Below, in pieces: positions 1-10,097 of a stretch of 64,000 bases of DNA (the stretch's first letter is position 1; each line of letters begins with the position of its first letter). Position numbers and translations under genes: made by a program. The notes under the pieces were generated by a model, which worked only from the letters and a program-made list of their open reading frames with translations, was not told where the DNA came from and searched no databases. Location: assembly GCF_030704535.1 (NCBI RefSeq), contig NC_081818.1, forward strand, positions 447,001-511,000. Direction: 5' to 3'. This DNA comes from Vitis vinifera. Lineage: Eukaryota; Streptophyta; Magnoliopsida; Vitales; Vitaceae.

Positions 1-2500
1 CCCCCCTCCCCAAAGAAAATCTCTTTGTAACTTTTCAAGCCTTTTCGCTACTGACTTTGGCATCCGAAAAAGGGACAATTGATAAATTGGAATGCTAGCC
101 AAGGTGCTCTTGATGAGGGTTATTCTCCCGTCCTTAGAAATGTATTGTCTTTTCCAAAGGGCTAATCTTCTCCTCATTCTTTCTTCCACCCCATCCCACA
201 TAGATATGGCCTTGTGATTGGCTCCAAGAGGTAGCCCCAAGTAAACTGAAGGAAGAGCTCCCACTTTGCACCCAAGCTCCACTGCCATTTCCTCAATTTC
301 TTCAACTTCCCCAATAGGGATTAGCTCACTTTTGGCTAGGTTTATTCTTAGACCGGACGCCGCCTCAAACCAAGCCAAGATCCAGCTTAAAGAGGTTAGA
401 TACTCTTTCTTAGCTTCACAAAAGATAATTGTGTCATCCGCAAATAGAAGATGAGAGACCTCCATCACCAGCCCTCCTCTCCCCTTAAGGCTGCACCCTG
501 AGACGAACCCTCCCCCAACCGCCCTTCTTATGAGAGCACTTAACACTTCCATACCCATGACAAAGAGATAGGGAGATAGAGGATCACCCTGACGCAGCCC
601 CTTGGAACTTGGGAAAAAACCCGCCGGTACCCCATTCACCAAGATAGAAAATTTGGCAGTTGAAATGCACCACCAGATCCACTCCATCCATCGACTCCCA
701 AATCCCATCTTTTGTAAGACTTTCATAAGGAAATTCCAGTTGATGCTATCATATGCTTTTTCAATGTCCAATTTGCAGATCAGCCCCTTCTCCTTACGCT
801 TATACCAAAAGTCAACCACCTCATTAGCTATAAGAGAGGCATCCAGGATCTGTCTCCCCCTCACAAAGGCGTTTTGATCCATTGAAACCACCTTTCCAAG
901 GACCTTCTTCAGTCTATTTGCCAACACCTTGGCCACAAGCTTGTACAGTCCCCCTAGCAAGCTAATAGGCCGGAACTCCCCCAGGTCCTCCGCTCCCCCT
1001 TTCTTAGGGATAAGAACCAAGAAAGTGGTGTTGAGACTTTTTGCACAAAGAACTCCTTGAACAGATCCATGATCTCCTCCTTCACAAATTCCCAACATGT
1101 TTGCCAGAAAGCCCCTGTAAACCCGTCCGGTCCAGGAGCTTTGTCACCATTCATATCCATCAAAGCAGAGTGGATCTCTTCCATAGTGAAAGGCACCTCC
1201 AAGCCTTCAGCCTCACAAGAGTTTAGGCGAGGGAGGTGCAGCCCCTCAATATCCGCTCTCCAACTTGGCTCTTCAGTGAACAGCTGCTGGAAGTTTTGCA
1301 CAATCCCCTCCCTTACCTCCTGCTCCTCAATCCTCCACACCGCATTGATTTTGATTCTGTCCATGGAATTATTTCTACGATGGGCATTGGCCATCCGATG
1401 GAAGAAGCCTGAATTTTTGTCCCCCTCCTTCAGCCACAACTCCCTCGACATTTGTCTCCAGTGGGTTTCTTCCAGAAGGACCCACTTTTTGAAAATTTCC
1501 TTAGCTTCCTTTTTCATTTCCGTTTCACTTACTGACAGGCTCCTTTCACTTTCCACCCTGTCCCAAAATTCAACCTGCTGGAGAGCCAAGCTCTTATTAA
1601 CTTCTAGTCTGCCAAACACCTCCCTATTCCACTCTTTGATTTTCTGTTTCAGCACCTTCAGCTTAGAGGCCAATCTAAAACTGGCCTTCCCCCTCACCAC
1701 TGTCCCCTGCCACCACTCCCGAAGGAGGTCCTTAAAGCCATCTACTTTCAGCCACATATTTTCAAACCTAAACGGAGATGGGCCTCGTCTTAATCCTCCA
1801 CCCTTCAGCATAATAGGAAAATGATCCGATGTGGGCCTCGGCAACCTACATTGAACAACCCCACAACATTTATCCAGCCAGCACTGAGACACGAGGAATC
1901 TATCCAGTCTTGCCCATGCTTGGTTATTTCTGCCCCCACTCCATGAGAACACACCACCTTGTAGCGGAAGATCTAGAAGCTCTAACTCATCTACTACCTG
2001 GGCGAATCTTCTCATCGCACCACTTATCCTTCCCTGACTGCTCCTTTCTCTTTGAGACAGGACGACATTAAAATCGCCCCCTATACACCACGTGTCACTC
2101 CATATGCCTCTAATTGCCCCTAACTCTTCCCAAAAAACTTCCCTCTCCTCCCTAAAGAACGGCCCATAAACACCTGTGAAGATCCAGACAAACCCATCCT
2201 CCACATTCCTTAGCCTACAGGAAATAGAAAACTGACCCACTTCCATCTCATCAACTCCAGAGTTCTTTTATCCCAACAAATCAGCACACCACCCGCAGAG
2301 CCATGAGCATCCAAAGCCCCCCATTCCAAGAACCTCCCAGTGCCTAGGCTCCTAACCACTCCTTCATCCATTACTTGAATTTTTGTCTCCTGGAGGCAAA
2401 ATAAGTCCACCTTTTGACTCCTAATCATAGCCTTAATCACCTTTCTTTTGGAGCTATCATTAGCTCCCCGCACGTTCCAACTTAACAGTCTTAACTTCAT
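1..2500 (-). pseudogene. LINE ORF2 (endonuclease + reverse transcriptase), two frameshifts, partial
   Basis: The ATG at 2498-2500 opens with the endonuclease signature LLSWNVRGAND and the catalytic-loop motif LQETK. GGDFNVV, near 2070, is the next endonuclease motif. A one-base frameshift lies near 2235, where the two reading frames overlap (2210-2246). The linker ends in DKAPGPDGF. A second frameshift sits at the T5 run 1038-1042. After it the reverse transcriptase frame is open to base 1, with FRPISLLGGLYK, LDIEKAYDSINW, LRQGDPLSPYLF and the catalytic FADD (bases 433-444). All catalytic motifs visible are intact, but the two frame breaks make it non-coding as a whole. The zf-RVT/RNase H end would lie left of the window. 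Confidence 0.88.
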
Positions 2501-3774
2501 TGGATAACCAGCATTTGGTCCCCTCTTTCTTGCATACCATTCCTCAGCTTCTTCCCCCTCTCGTAATTAATGGAGCATTCTAATCTTTTCAGCTCCCGTT
2601 CAAACTTCGATTTGTCCAGAAGAATTTTACTATGGACTTTTTCCCTCCTTTTTCTGATCTTGACCAAAAAGTCCAAGATATCCTTCTCCAATCCTTTTGT
2701 CGAGAACCCCAGGAATTTGCTAAACCTGGCCAATCAACTGTCTTCCCAATCAACCTCTTCCCATCTTTTTTCTTCCAGTGTTTCTGTACGGATCAGACGT
2801 AGCTCCTCTCCACCTTCTCCATTACTGCCATTACTGGCCTCCATCAACTCCCAATTGGCTACTGCCCCTTGCTCCATAAACCCTAAACCATTGACAATGC
2901 AGCCCTGTGGATCTCTCTGGCCTACCTCCCAACCAACACCAAAGAAGTCGTAATACCCCAAAGGGGTCCGACTGGAAAAAAGAGGAGAGGAAGAAGGAGC
3001 AGCGGGGACCAATAAACCACCAAGACTAGATGTATTTCCATACCTCTGAGCTTCTTCCATTAGGGCACCATCAGTCCTTGGGCACCCCACAAGGCTTGGT
3101 TCCTCCATCTTCTCCATGCTCTTCAACCAGAAAGAAGAAATGCCTGCGTCTGGCTCTTTCAGCAGTCGTGGGCCAGTCCAGCCCAAAAGGCAAGCCTCTC
3201 TACACGGGCCTAAAATGTTATAACCCAGCCCAGACACTTCTGGTGACTGCAAAATTGGCTTGGCCCGTTCCACATCCTCCCTCGGCAACAGCCCAACAGC
3301 CTGTGATCCCTCACCCGGCAGCCCAGACGACCCACTCCATGACGGCCCAGCTTCGGAAGCATTTGGATCAGGCCTAGAGCTCAATTCATTAATCCGAAAT
3401 GCTTTAGTGGGGCTCCTCTCGTTCAACCCACCCAAACGGGGCTCCATCGGACGGCCCGACCCATCAGACTGGCCCCTTGTCCCATCCAACAGCTGCTGCA
3501 GTTTCTCGATCCTAGTGCCGCCCTCCACCTCCATCACGCGCTTTTTCGCGCGTGCACGGGCCTCACCCCCAACCTCGCCCACTGCAGCATTCTTCAACCC
3601 TCTCAGCCCTGCCGATGCTACCTTCAAGACCGGCCTGACCTCCCACCAAAGGGTTAGCGCATAGCACAGGTCTTCAATCCAAATTTCAACCACATTGGGT
3701 AGTTCTTCCCTGTCCGTCTTTACCAGGATCCGCGCCCACTGTAGCTCTTCTAGCCTCTCTGTTTGGGTAGGCAC
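2497..3774 (-). pseudogene. LINE ORF1 fragment (DUF4283-type gag-like protein), interrupted by a stop
   Basis: The frame reads about 346 codons from a non-ATG beginning near 3774 to a TGA at 2734-2736. It then continues in the same frame for 78 more codons to a stop at 2497-2499. The N-terminal part (ELQWARILVKT and LTLWWEVRPV) resembles the C-terminal end of the DUF4283 RNA-binding domain of plant LINE ORF1 proteins. The middle is low-complexity and rich in Gly, Pro and Ser. The tail after the stop is Lys/Arg-rich and helical. The TGA is probably a point mutation inside one original ORF. The domain's start is missing, in keeping with 5' truncation. ORF1 proteins bind the element RNA and act as chaperones in the retrotransposition particle; that role is known for the family and not testable here. 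Confidence 0.75.
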
Positions 3775-3789
3775 ACACCTACTATTGAG

Positions 3790-3870
3790 CTTCTTAATAC
3801 CTTTTGCATATGTGTGTGATTATAATCACATTCAATTCAGTACACAAAATTTGGCATCAGAGCCTTTGCA
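3790..3870 (+). repeat. Possible LTR end with tRNA-Met primer-binding-site remnant
   Basis: Plus strand TGGCATCAGAGC at 3852-3863 differs by one base from the initiator tRNA-Met primer-binding site TGGTATCAGAGC of plant Copia/Gypsy elements. It is preceded by an ACACAAAATT stretch like those that end plant LTRs. No partner LTR or coding domain was seen, so this is at most a relic, perhaps the site into which the LINE inserted. Confidence 0.3.
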
Positions 3871-3879
3871 AGTACCTTA

Positions 3880-4214
3880 ACATCATCCTGCTGATTCATG
3901 ATTGGTTTACCTATTTAACCTTTAGATAGTCATTTTTTTTTTTTTTTTTTTTGGAGGATCATGGCACAAGACATCTCTCCATATACCTATCAACAAAAAA
4001 AAACCAACATCTCCCCATATAGTCATCAAGTAGGATGATAGACAAACAAAAACTTCCATGAAAACAATGGAATTAGGATATTAAAAAAGAGCATTAACAA
4101 CTGGGAAGATAAAACAAATGCAATTTCAATGACAGCAGGATTGGTGGATTAGAGCAGGAAACAAGAGGGCAATGAGGCTTTGGAGTGTTGTTTAATATGC
4201 AATTCTTTGATATT
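3880..4214. other. Gene-free AT-rich spacer with a T run
   Basis: Nothing codes here. A homopolymer of about 22 T lies near 3931-3952. The sequence between it and the MITE-like element at 4215 shows no recognisable motif. Confidence 0.6.
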
Positions 4215-5055
4215 ATGTTTGGTTAGATAGATAGGATAGGATACGTTTATCCTAAGATATCATACCCACTAGATAGGATATGTATATCACTTCCACCGGA
4301 TATTATATCCAAGAGAATATGTTATATCATGCTCATATTTGGTTTGTAAAATAAAAAAAAAATAGAATGTTCACTAACAAGAAAAAAGGAATGGAAAACA
4401 TATTGCATTTCAATGTTTATTGAAAATAAAAATTACATTGCATCCCAATATTTGCCATTAAAAAAAAAATATTAAATCTCTTATATGTTTTAGTATTATT
4501 TGGAAATCATTCTATAATTTATAATTAGCAAATAATTGTTTACATCTTTATTAATAGTATTCATGATTAAAATATTTAAAAGTTCATAAATAAAAAAAAA
4601 TATTATATTATGTTGTTAAATATACAAAAACAATTTGTATATATTAAATATTGCATTAAATAATACACATATTAGTATTATTTCATGACATATTTTATAC
4701 ATATTTGTTAGGTTTTTTAAAACTATTAATTTAATTTTTTTAATCACAAACTTTTGTTTTGCAAGATATGTAATATAAAAAAAAAATTAAAATGAAGGAA
4801 TAAGATGAGCAAATTAGATTTATCCATGGGATACATATCTCATATCCCAACTTGGAATCATAATCCATGTAGAAGGAATAGAAAAAAGACATTTGATAAC
4901 ATATCTCATCACTTATTGTATCTCATGTTTGGTCAAATATGAGATATGATAAATGATGGAATAATTTAACATATCCTATTGTCAACCAAACATGGGATAA
5001 GATATATTACCTCATCTCTCATCCTATCACACGCTATATCCATCTAACCAAACAT
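4215..5055. mobile_element. MITE-like non-autonomous DNA element (about 840 bp)
   Basis: The ends are inverted copies: ATGTTTGGTTAGATAGATA at the left (4215) and its near complement at the right, ending CCAAACAT at 5055. Inside are several further inverted or direct variants built on a GGATA/TATCC theme and on 'tttggt...atatctcat', for example near 4320-4350, 4830-4860 and 4910-5000. The core is about 80% AT and has no ORF. The TIR 'TATGTTTGG' type is common among plant hAT- and Harbinger-derived MITEs. No clear target-site duplication could be read, so superfamily is left open. Confidence 0.6.
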
Positions 5056-5473
5056 GCCTAGAAAGTTTTAAAAAGATGATGAAATAACATAAACCTTGAG
5101 TATATGAAGTTCCATATGTGGAAATGGCACTATACTAAGAGATTTATTCTTGCAGGGAATTGTTTTGGGAAGCAACAATGTGTGTGTCTCTGTGCATGTG
5201 TGTTCACGCTTGAGTGTGTATTTTACAAACTATAAGATAGCAGAAAAGATTAACTAACCTGCCATGTCAACAATTGCCTGCTGTCAACTAATGGACTTTT
5301 CATCGGATGCCTACTGCAGCCTCCAAAATTAGGTTCTGGAGCAGGTTCAATCCCTTATTGGACTGATGAATAAAGACAATAATTTCAATCTTACAGTCAT
5401 GACAAAGGGCAGTGTCCAACAAGAGAATCAAACAGCTTTCTGATCATCATGCTACCATTGGAAAGCAGGTTTG

Positions 5474-7666
5474 TCATGTTTCTCTCAAGCCCTCAGCAAG
5501 TATGTTGCCAATTTTATCTTGCATGCAAGAATTTTCATATTCCACTGCTTCCTTATGGGGTACCTCACTAACAACTGACCCAATCAATAACCCATGAGTT
5601 GAAGCATCTGGCACCCAACCTTTTTCCAACATTAAATCCAGCAATCGACATGCTTCACTTTTATAGCCCTCTTTCAATAAGCCAATAATAAGTAGGTTGT
5701 ACATTGATGAATTAAGAATTTCACCATCAGAAGCAAGTTTACCAATAGCAGTCAAAATCGTATGAAGCTGAGAATGCTTGGTTAAACACGACAGCAGAGT
5801 AGCTACTGTTTCTGAGTCAGGTACTAAACCCTCACTAACCATCAAATTGAAGAACCGGGCAATATCTTCTGTTCGACTCAGTGCACACATGCTTTGTACG
5901 AGGATGCAATATGCTTCCACATCAAGGATGCAACCTTCTACCAGCATCTTTGAGAGCACTACTAAGATATCACTATCCTTGCCTAATTTAGATAGTCCAA
6001 GCATAATAGCTTTGTAACTGGCATTAGTACATGAAGTACCAGAATAACATGCAAGCACAAGCAGCCTGATTGCTTCATCAACCTTTCCTGTTACACAAAT
6101 ACCCTTCATCAACATATCCAAAGAAGAAGATTTAAGTGCACATCCGTTACTCGACATGTAGCAAAACACTTCTGCAGCCTCTTGAATCCTTTCCATCTGG
6201 CAAAGGGTTTCAACTAGCTCAGCATAAGAGGCAGAATCCAAGACCCAATTTTTAGAACAAACCTGATGAAATAGCTCTAAACCATCCTTACACTTGCTCA
6301 ATTTACAGTTTCCAATAACGAGAGCAGAGTAAGTAGCAGAGTCGGGGGTAAATGAAGAAACAATCATTCTACTGAGAAGTTCAAAAGCTTTGCTGGTCCA
6401 AGCATTCTCACAAAGCCATCTGACTAGGATATTCCAAGAAAAGTTGTCAATTATATTCCTATCAAATATTTTCTCAAGAAAAACTTTTGCACCATGGAAG
6501 TCACCAGCAGTACAATAACCTTCTAGCAATGCATTATGAGGATCAGTCCCAAAAACACATTTATCTTTCAAAAAGAATTCAGCTTCGTTAAATTTTCCTA
6601 ATTTACAAAACCCCTTAACAATATACACAAACACATCATCTTCTGGTGTTAAACCGCATCCTATCATTTCTTCAAGAAGATTTATCGCATCATCCAACCA
6701 AAGGCTCTCAGACAAACACTGAATCAAGACCCTATAAATTAACAAATCTGGCACAAGTTTAGAAGCTCTCATCCTCCAAAACAACATCATCCCCTCCTCT
6801 ACCTGATGCACACTACAAAATAGAGGTATTACACTAGTATAAAAACTCAAATCCGCTTCACACTCAAGTTCAATCATCTCACCCAAAACAACAACCGATT
6901 TTTCCACTAGGTTTCTTGCAATAAGGCCACTAATGAGTATATCAAAGGTCTTACTATTAGGACTACACCCTTTCTTGCTCATTCTCCTATATTGATCCAA
7001 AGCCAAGTCAATCCAATTTAACTCAAATAAAGCCTCTATCAGATAATTCAAAGTATCAACATTAGGTACAATTCCTGCTTTCACAATTTCCTTATAAACC
7101 AGAAGAATTTCTCGAAAATCTCTCCTCTCCCTCACCAGAGCACCCAACAAACCATTAAATTCAATTATTGAGAACTTATAACCATTTGAAGTCATGATCA
7201 CCAGAACCCTAATAGCTTCACTAAGCCTACGATGCTTAACAAACGAACTGATCAATGCAATAAGAGTTTCCTCTCCACCTGGGCATTTCTCTCTCACCAT
7301 TTCAGAACAAAAGGCCTCCATATCCTCAATCTTACCGCCCATACCCAGCTTCAAAATAACCCTAAAATACGTATCCGCCGTGTGGCGAAATCGTTTTTGT
7401 CGGGAAGCCCATTTGAATACCTTGATTGCAGAATTCAAATCATGGGTTGTATCCAAAACCCGGATTAAGTCATCCGGCATAAGCCTGTTCCTCAAAAACT
7501 GGAACTTTGGTTCAAATTCGTTGTCGTTCGGTGGGGTTTTGGTTTGATCAATTTCCGGGACAGCCTGGATACGATTCGCGCATGAAATCGAAGACATGGA
7601 AGCAATTAAAGGGACCCATTTGGGGATTCTGCTGGAAAGCGTTAACGATGAGAGCTTCACAGCCAT
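5474..7666 (-). CDS. Pentatricopeptide-repeat (PPR) protein, P class, intronless, 730 aa
   Basis: A single uninterrupted exon of 731 codons. The N-terminus (first about 40 residues, rich in Ser and Arg, few acidic residues) looks like a mitochondrial or plastid targeting peptide. From about residue 90 to 700 the protein is a run of roughly 16 degenerate 35-residue PPR helices, with recurring signatures such as TFDILISGL, VPDLLIYRVLIQCL, DSATYSALVIGNCK and VPDASTHGLLIG. No E, E+ or DYW editing domain follows, so it belongs to the P class. Such proteins bind organellar RNA sequence-specifically and affect its processing, stability or translation. Lack of introns is typical of the family. The ATG at 7666 is preferred because it begins the targeting peptide. 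The exact orthologue was not recognised. Confidence 0.93.
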   Translation of the reverse strand: MAVKLSSLTLSSRIPKWVPLIASMSSISCANRIQAVPEIDQTKTPPNDNEFEPKFQFLRNRLMPDDLIRVLDTTHDLNSAIKVFKWASRQKRFRHTADTYFRVILKLGMGGKIEDMEAFCSEMVREKCPGGEETLIALISSFVKHRRLSEAIRVLVIMTSNGYKFSIIEFNGLLGALVRERRDFREILLVYKEIVKAGIVPNVDTLNYLIEALFELNWIDLALDQYRRMSKKGCSPNSKTFDILISGLIARNLVEKSVVVLGEMIELECEADLSFYTSVIPLFCSVHQVEEGMMLFWRMRASKLVPDLLIYRVLIQCLSESLWLDDAINLLEEMIGCGLTPEDDVFVYIVKGFCKLGKFNEAEFFLKDKCVFGTDPHNALLEGYCTAGDFHGAKVFLEKIFDRNIIDNFSWNILVRWLCENAWTSKAFELLSRMIVSSFTPDSATYSALVIGNCKLSKCKDGLELFHQVCSKNWVLDSASYAELVETLCQMERIQEAAEVFCYMSSNGCALKSSSLDMLMKGICVTGKVDEAIRLLVLACYSGTSCTNASYKAIMLGLSKLGKDSDILVVLSKMLVEGCILDVEAYCILVQSMCALSRTEDIARFFNLMVSEGLVPDSETVATLLSCLTKHSQLHTILTAIGKLASDGEILNSSMYNLLIIGLLKEGYKSEACRLLDLMLEKGWVPDASTHGLLIGSVVSEVPHKEAVEYENSCMQDKIGNILAEGLRET

Positions 7667-7909
7667 TAGAGGAGTTCATGAGCAGTAACAGCTATTTTCT
7701 CGAGAAAAGAAAATGGAGGAAAAGGGAAAATTAGAGAGAGACTCATTCCTGACCTGAGGTTGGAGACTCATGCAGCAAGAAACCCTAGATTGTAGGAATG
7801 AAGATCTCCTCTGCACTTGTTCTGTGTGCAGTGTGTACTGGCAGCGGAATCGCCCATGAAGCGGCTGGTGTTGGATTTGCTTGGTTAAATATCTCAATTT
7901 AACAGGCAA

Positions 7910-8154
7910 CTCATTTTCATTTTTTACTAAATTATTTTGAAATTTTAATACCCATTTATATAAATATATATATTTAATGAATTAATTAGAATTAATTTTT
8001 AGGAATGGTGCATGAAGTACTTTCATTTTAATTTTTAAAAATTAAATGAATACAAATTTACTTTTCGTGATATTTTCAAAATGTCGTATTGAAAGTGTGA
8101 AAATATTAGTTTTGTGGTCCTTGTCTAATACTTTTAAAAGTTATATTTAACCTT
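7910..8154. other. AT-rich upstream spacer of the PPR gene
   Basis: Low-complexity AT-rich sequence upstream of the PPR gene's 5' leader. No feature was recognised in it. Confidence 0.5.
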
Positions 8155-8460
8155 TAAGGTTATGTTTGATTCTAAAAAATATAAAGAAAAAAGTGATAAG
8201 AAAAATGATTTTCTCACAATAAAATATTCTAAAAAAAATTAAATATAATTAAAATTAATTAAAAGCTTATATATTTTAAAATTATTTAATCTTTATATTG
8301 ATAAGTTAAAATAAATAAAATAAGTTTAAAATAAAAATAATTTATCATCTTTAACCCTATTTTTTATTTTCCTTCACTTTTTCTTTTTTTTTACTTTTCC
8401 TCTTTATTTTCTTTTCTTTACATTTTTCCTCAAATTTTCCAAGAACCAAACATTGCCTAA
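8155..8460. mobile_element. MITE-like element (about 306 bp)
   Basis: The left end AGGTTATGTTTGATTCT (8157 onward) and the right end AGAACCAAACATTGCCT (8442-8458) are imperfect inverted repeats. The interior is AT-rich, with purine-rich AAAGAAAA on one side mirrored by TTTTCTTT on the other, so the whole unit can fold back. There is no ORF. Target-site duplication is not clear. Confidence 0.5.
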
Positions 8461-10097
8461 ATACTTTAATTTCATCGTTTGGAAAAATATTTAACCTTTA
8501 AACATAGCATTGTGAAAACATTCTCTTTAAATTTCAAAATGCTGTTCCTTACACCAATTTGATGGAAGAGTCCCAGAAAAGCAAGGAAAATAGTGAAATA
8601 CTCCTCATGGCCATTTTGGGGCTTCAAACCAAAGACCAAACGCAGGCTCCAAATGCAAACTCTGCCACAGCAAGCAATACATTACGGAAAGTTTAACCAG
8701 AAAAGACCCATCCAATGGTAAGCCAGCATAAGGATTCAACATCTAATCAAATTAAGACCAGACCATGCATTTTTTCTATGCTGAAGCCAAGCAAGTGTAA
8801 CCATCACAGACGAGAGATACAGACATCCCATCAGGTTCAAGAGACAATAATATTGCAGCCTGAAAACCTTCTAGTTTCTTACATTATGCAACCACTTACA
8901 CAAAATAAGCACACAGATACAAGGTTCATTTTAAGAGCATTATGCTCTTTATGAGAAATACATATATATATATATATGGATATATAGTCTTTCCACAAGA
9001 AATATATACATGCATGTACACTAAGATTGAACAAAAGGTGCAACAAGAGATAACAGTCTTCCAAGATAAAATTAAACCGTATTTTGAAATCGATTCTTCC
9101 AGCATCCAACCACCATACCGTCTTCATGGCGTTTCGTAGTGTCAGCAATCACCATATCTTCATAGTTTTGTAGATGGCAAGCACCATACCTTAGTAGCAA
9201 AAATATGATGGCATACATTGTCATTTAGCGTCTCATTCTCAACTAATACAACGGTATGCTGGCTTATAGGAGATTGGTCAGATCCCACCAAAAAACCCTT
9301 TTAAGGATGAGGAAATCACATACAACTGCATTTTCTTCTCTCTCTGACATGCCGGTTTTTCCCTTCATCTTCAGTATAATTGGGGTCCTAAATTTCTGTG
9401 TCTCGGTAAGTGAACTTCCAGCCCCATCTTGAAGAAATGCCAACATCAGAAACTAATACTCCAGAAATTGTACCCCAGTTGCTAATTCCATGAACTATTT
9501 GAGATGACCGATGGATACAAACCAATCCTTGCAATAAGATAAACAGACTTGTCCCATTTTCCTTAAGATAACTTGCTTCAATGGTTATATCCTGAAACAA
9601 AAGAATGCAGGATCTCCCCTTACAATATTTCTCCAAAAGCATTCAAGGCACCAACGGTTCATTCATGCAACTAATGGAAAGGCCTAAAAGATTGAGTGAA
9701 AATGGACAAAAGTCCAACTCCTACAAGCAGTACCTAACCCTAATGAAGAGGTGAACATATACTGCAAAAGCAGGCCATTGCAGCAACTAGCACCTCTGCA
9801 ACTTAGAGAATAGTATCTCATAGTATATGATCTAACCCTGTCCAGTAACTGCTTTCGTTTCCAGAAAACTAAACTTAAGAACTTCACAAGAAATAAAAAA
9901 TAAAATAAAATGATGAGAAATCCCAATATGCTTATTCCACCACCTTAAGTCAAATTTCGCCATCTCCACCAACTCTGGTTCTTGAGAAAGAGAACCTCCT
10001 TTTCCTTGTCCTCTGAGTAACAAACACCCACCATTATATTATGTACCTCTTAACTGTTTAAAGGCCCCTTTCCCCTACCATAACTAGTATTCGGACC
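8461..10097. other. Region downstream of the NYN gene, no gene recognised
   Basis: This stretch of 1.6 kb follows the NYN stop codon in gene orientation. It is less AT-rich than true spacer and may hold a long or spliced 3' UTR. A short TA run lies at about 8964-8977. The ORFs here (up to 84 codons) have no family resemblance. Confidence 0.4.

Larger units (their letters stand above)
1..3785 (-). mobile_element. LINE (non-LTR) retrotransposon, 5'-truncated, running off the left edge
   Basis: The minus strand reads ORF1, then an apurinic-type endonuclease, then a reverse transcriptase, which is the order of plant L1-type LINEs. The ORF1 end and the ORF2 start overlap by four bases (ATGA at 2497-2500). 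The reverse transcriptase frame is open from about 1040 to base 1, so the RNase H/3' part and the poly(A) tail lie outside the window. The right end (element 5' end) stops near 3775-3790 inside ORF1, where homology to LINE protein fades. 5' truncation is usual for LINE insertions. The exact junction and any target-site duplication cannot be fixed from one end. Only two frameshifts and one stop were seen, so the copy is fairly recent but dead. Confidence 0.9.

Noticed and set aside
1057-1824. 255-codon plus-strand ORF
   Set aside because: Antisense shadow of the LINE ORF2 endonuclease/linker. It has no family resemblance of its own.
7676-7909. 77-codon minus-strand ORF just upstream of the PPR gene
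   Set aside because: It could be a uORF, but its start lies at or upstream of the likely transcription start, and its composition is not protein-like.
9388-9642. 84-codon minus-strand ORF downstream of the NYN gene
   Set aside because: No family resemblance and no supporting splice context. More likely 3' UTR or spacer.
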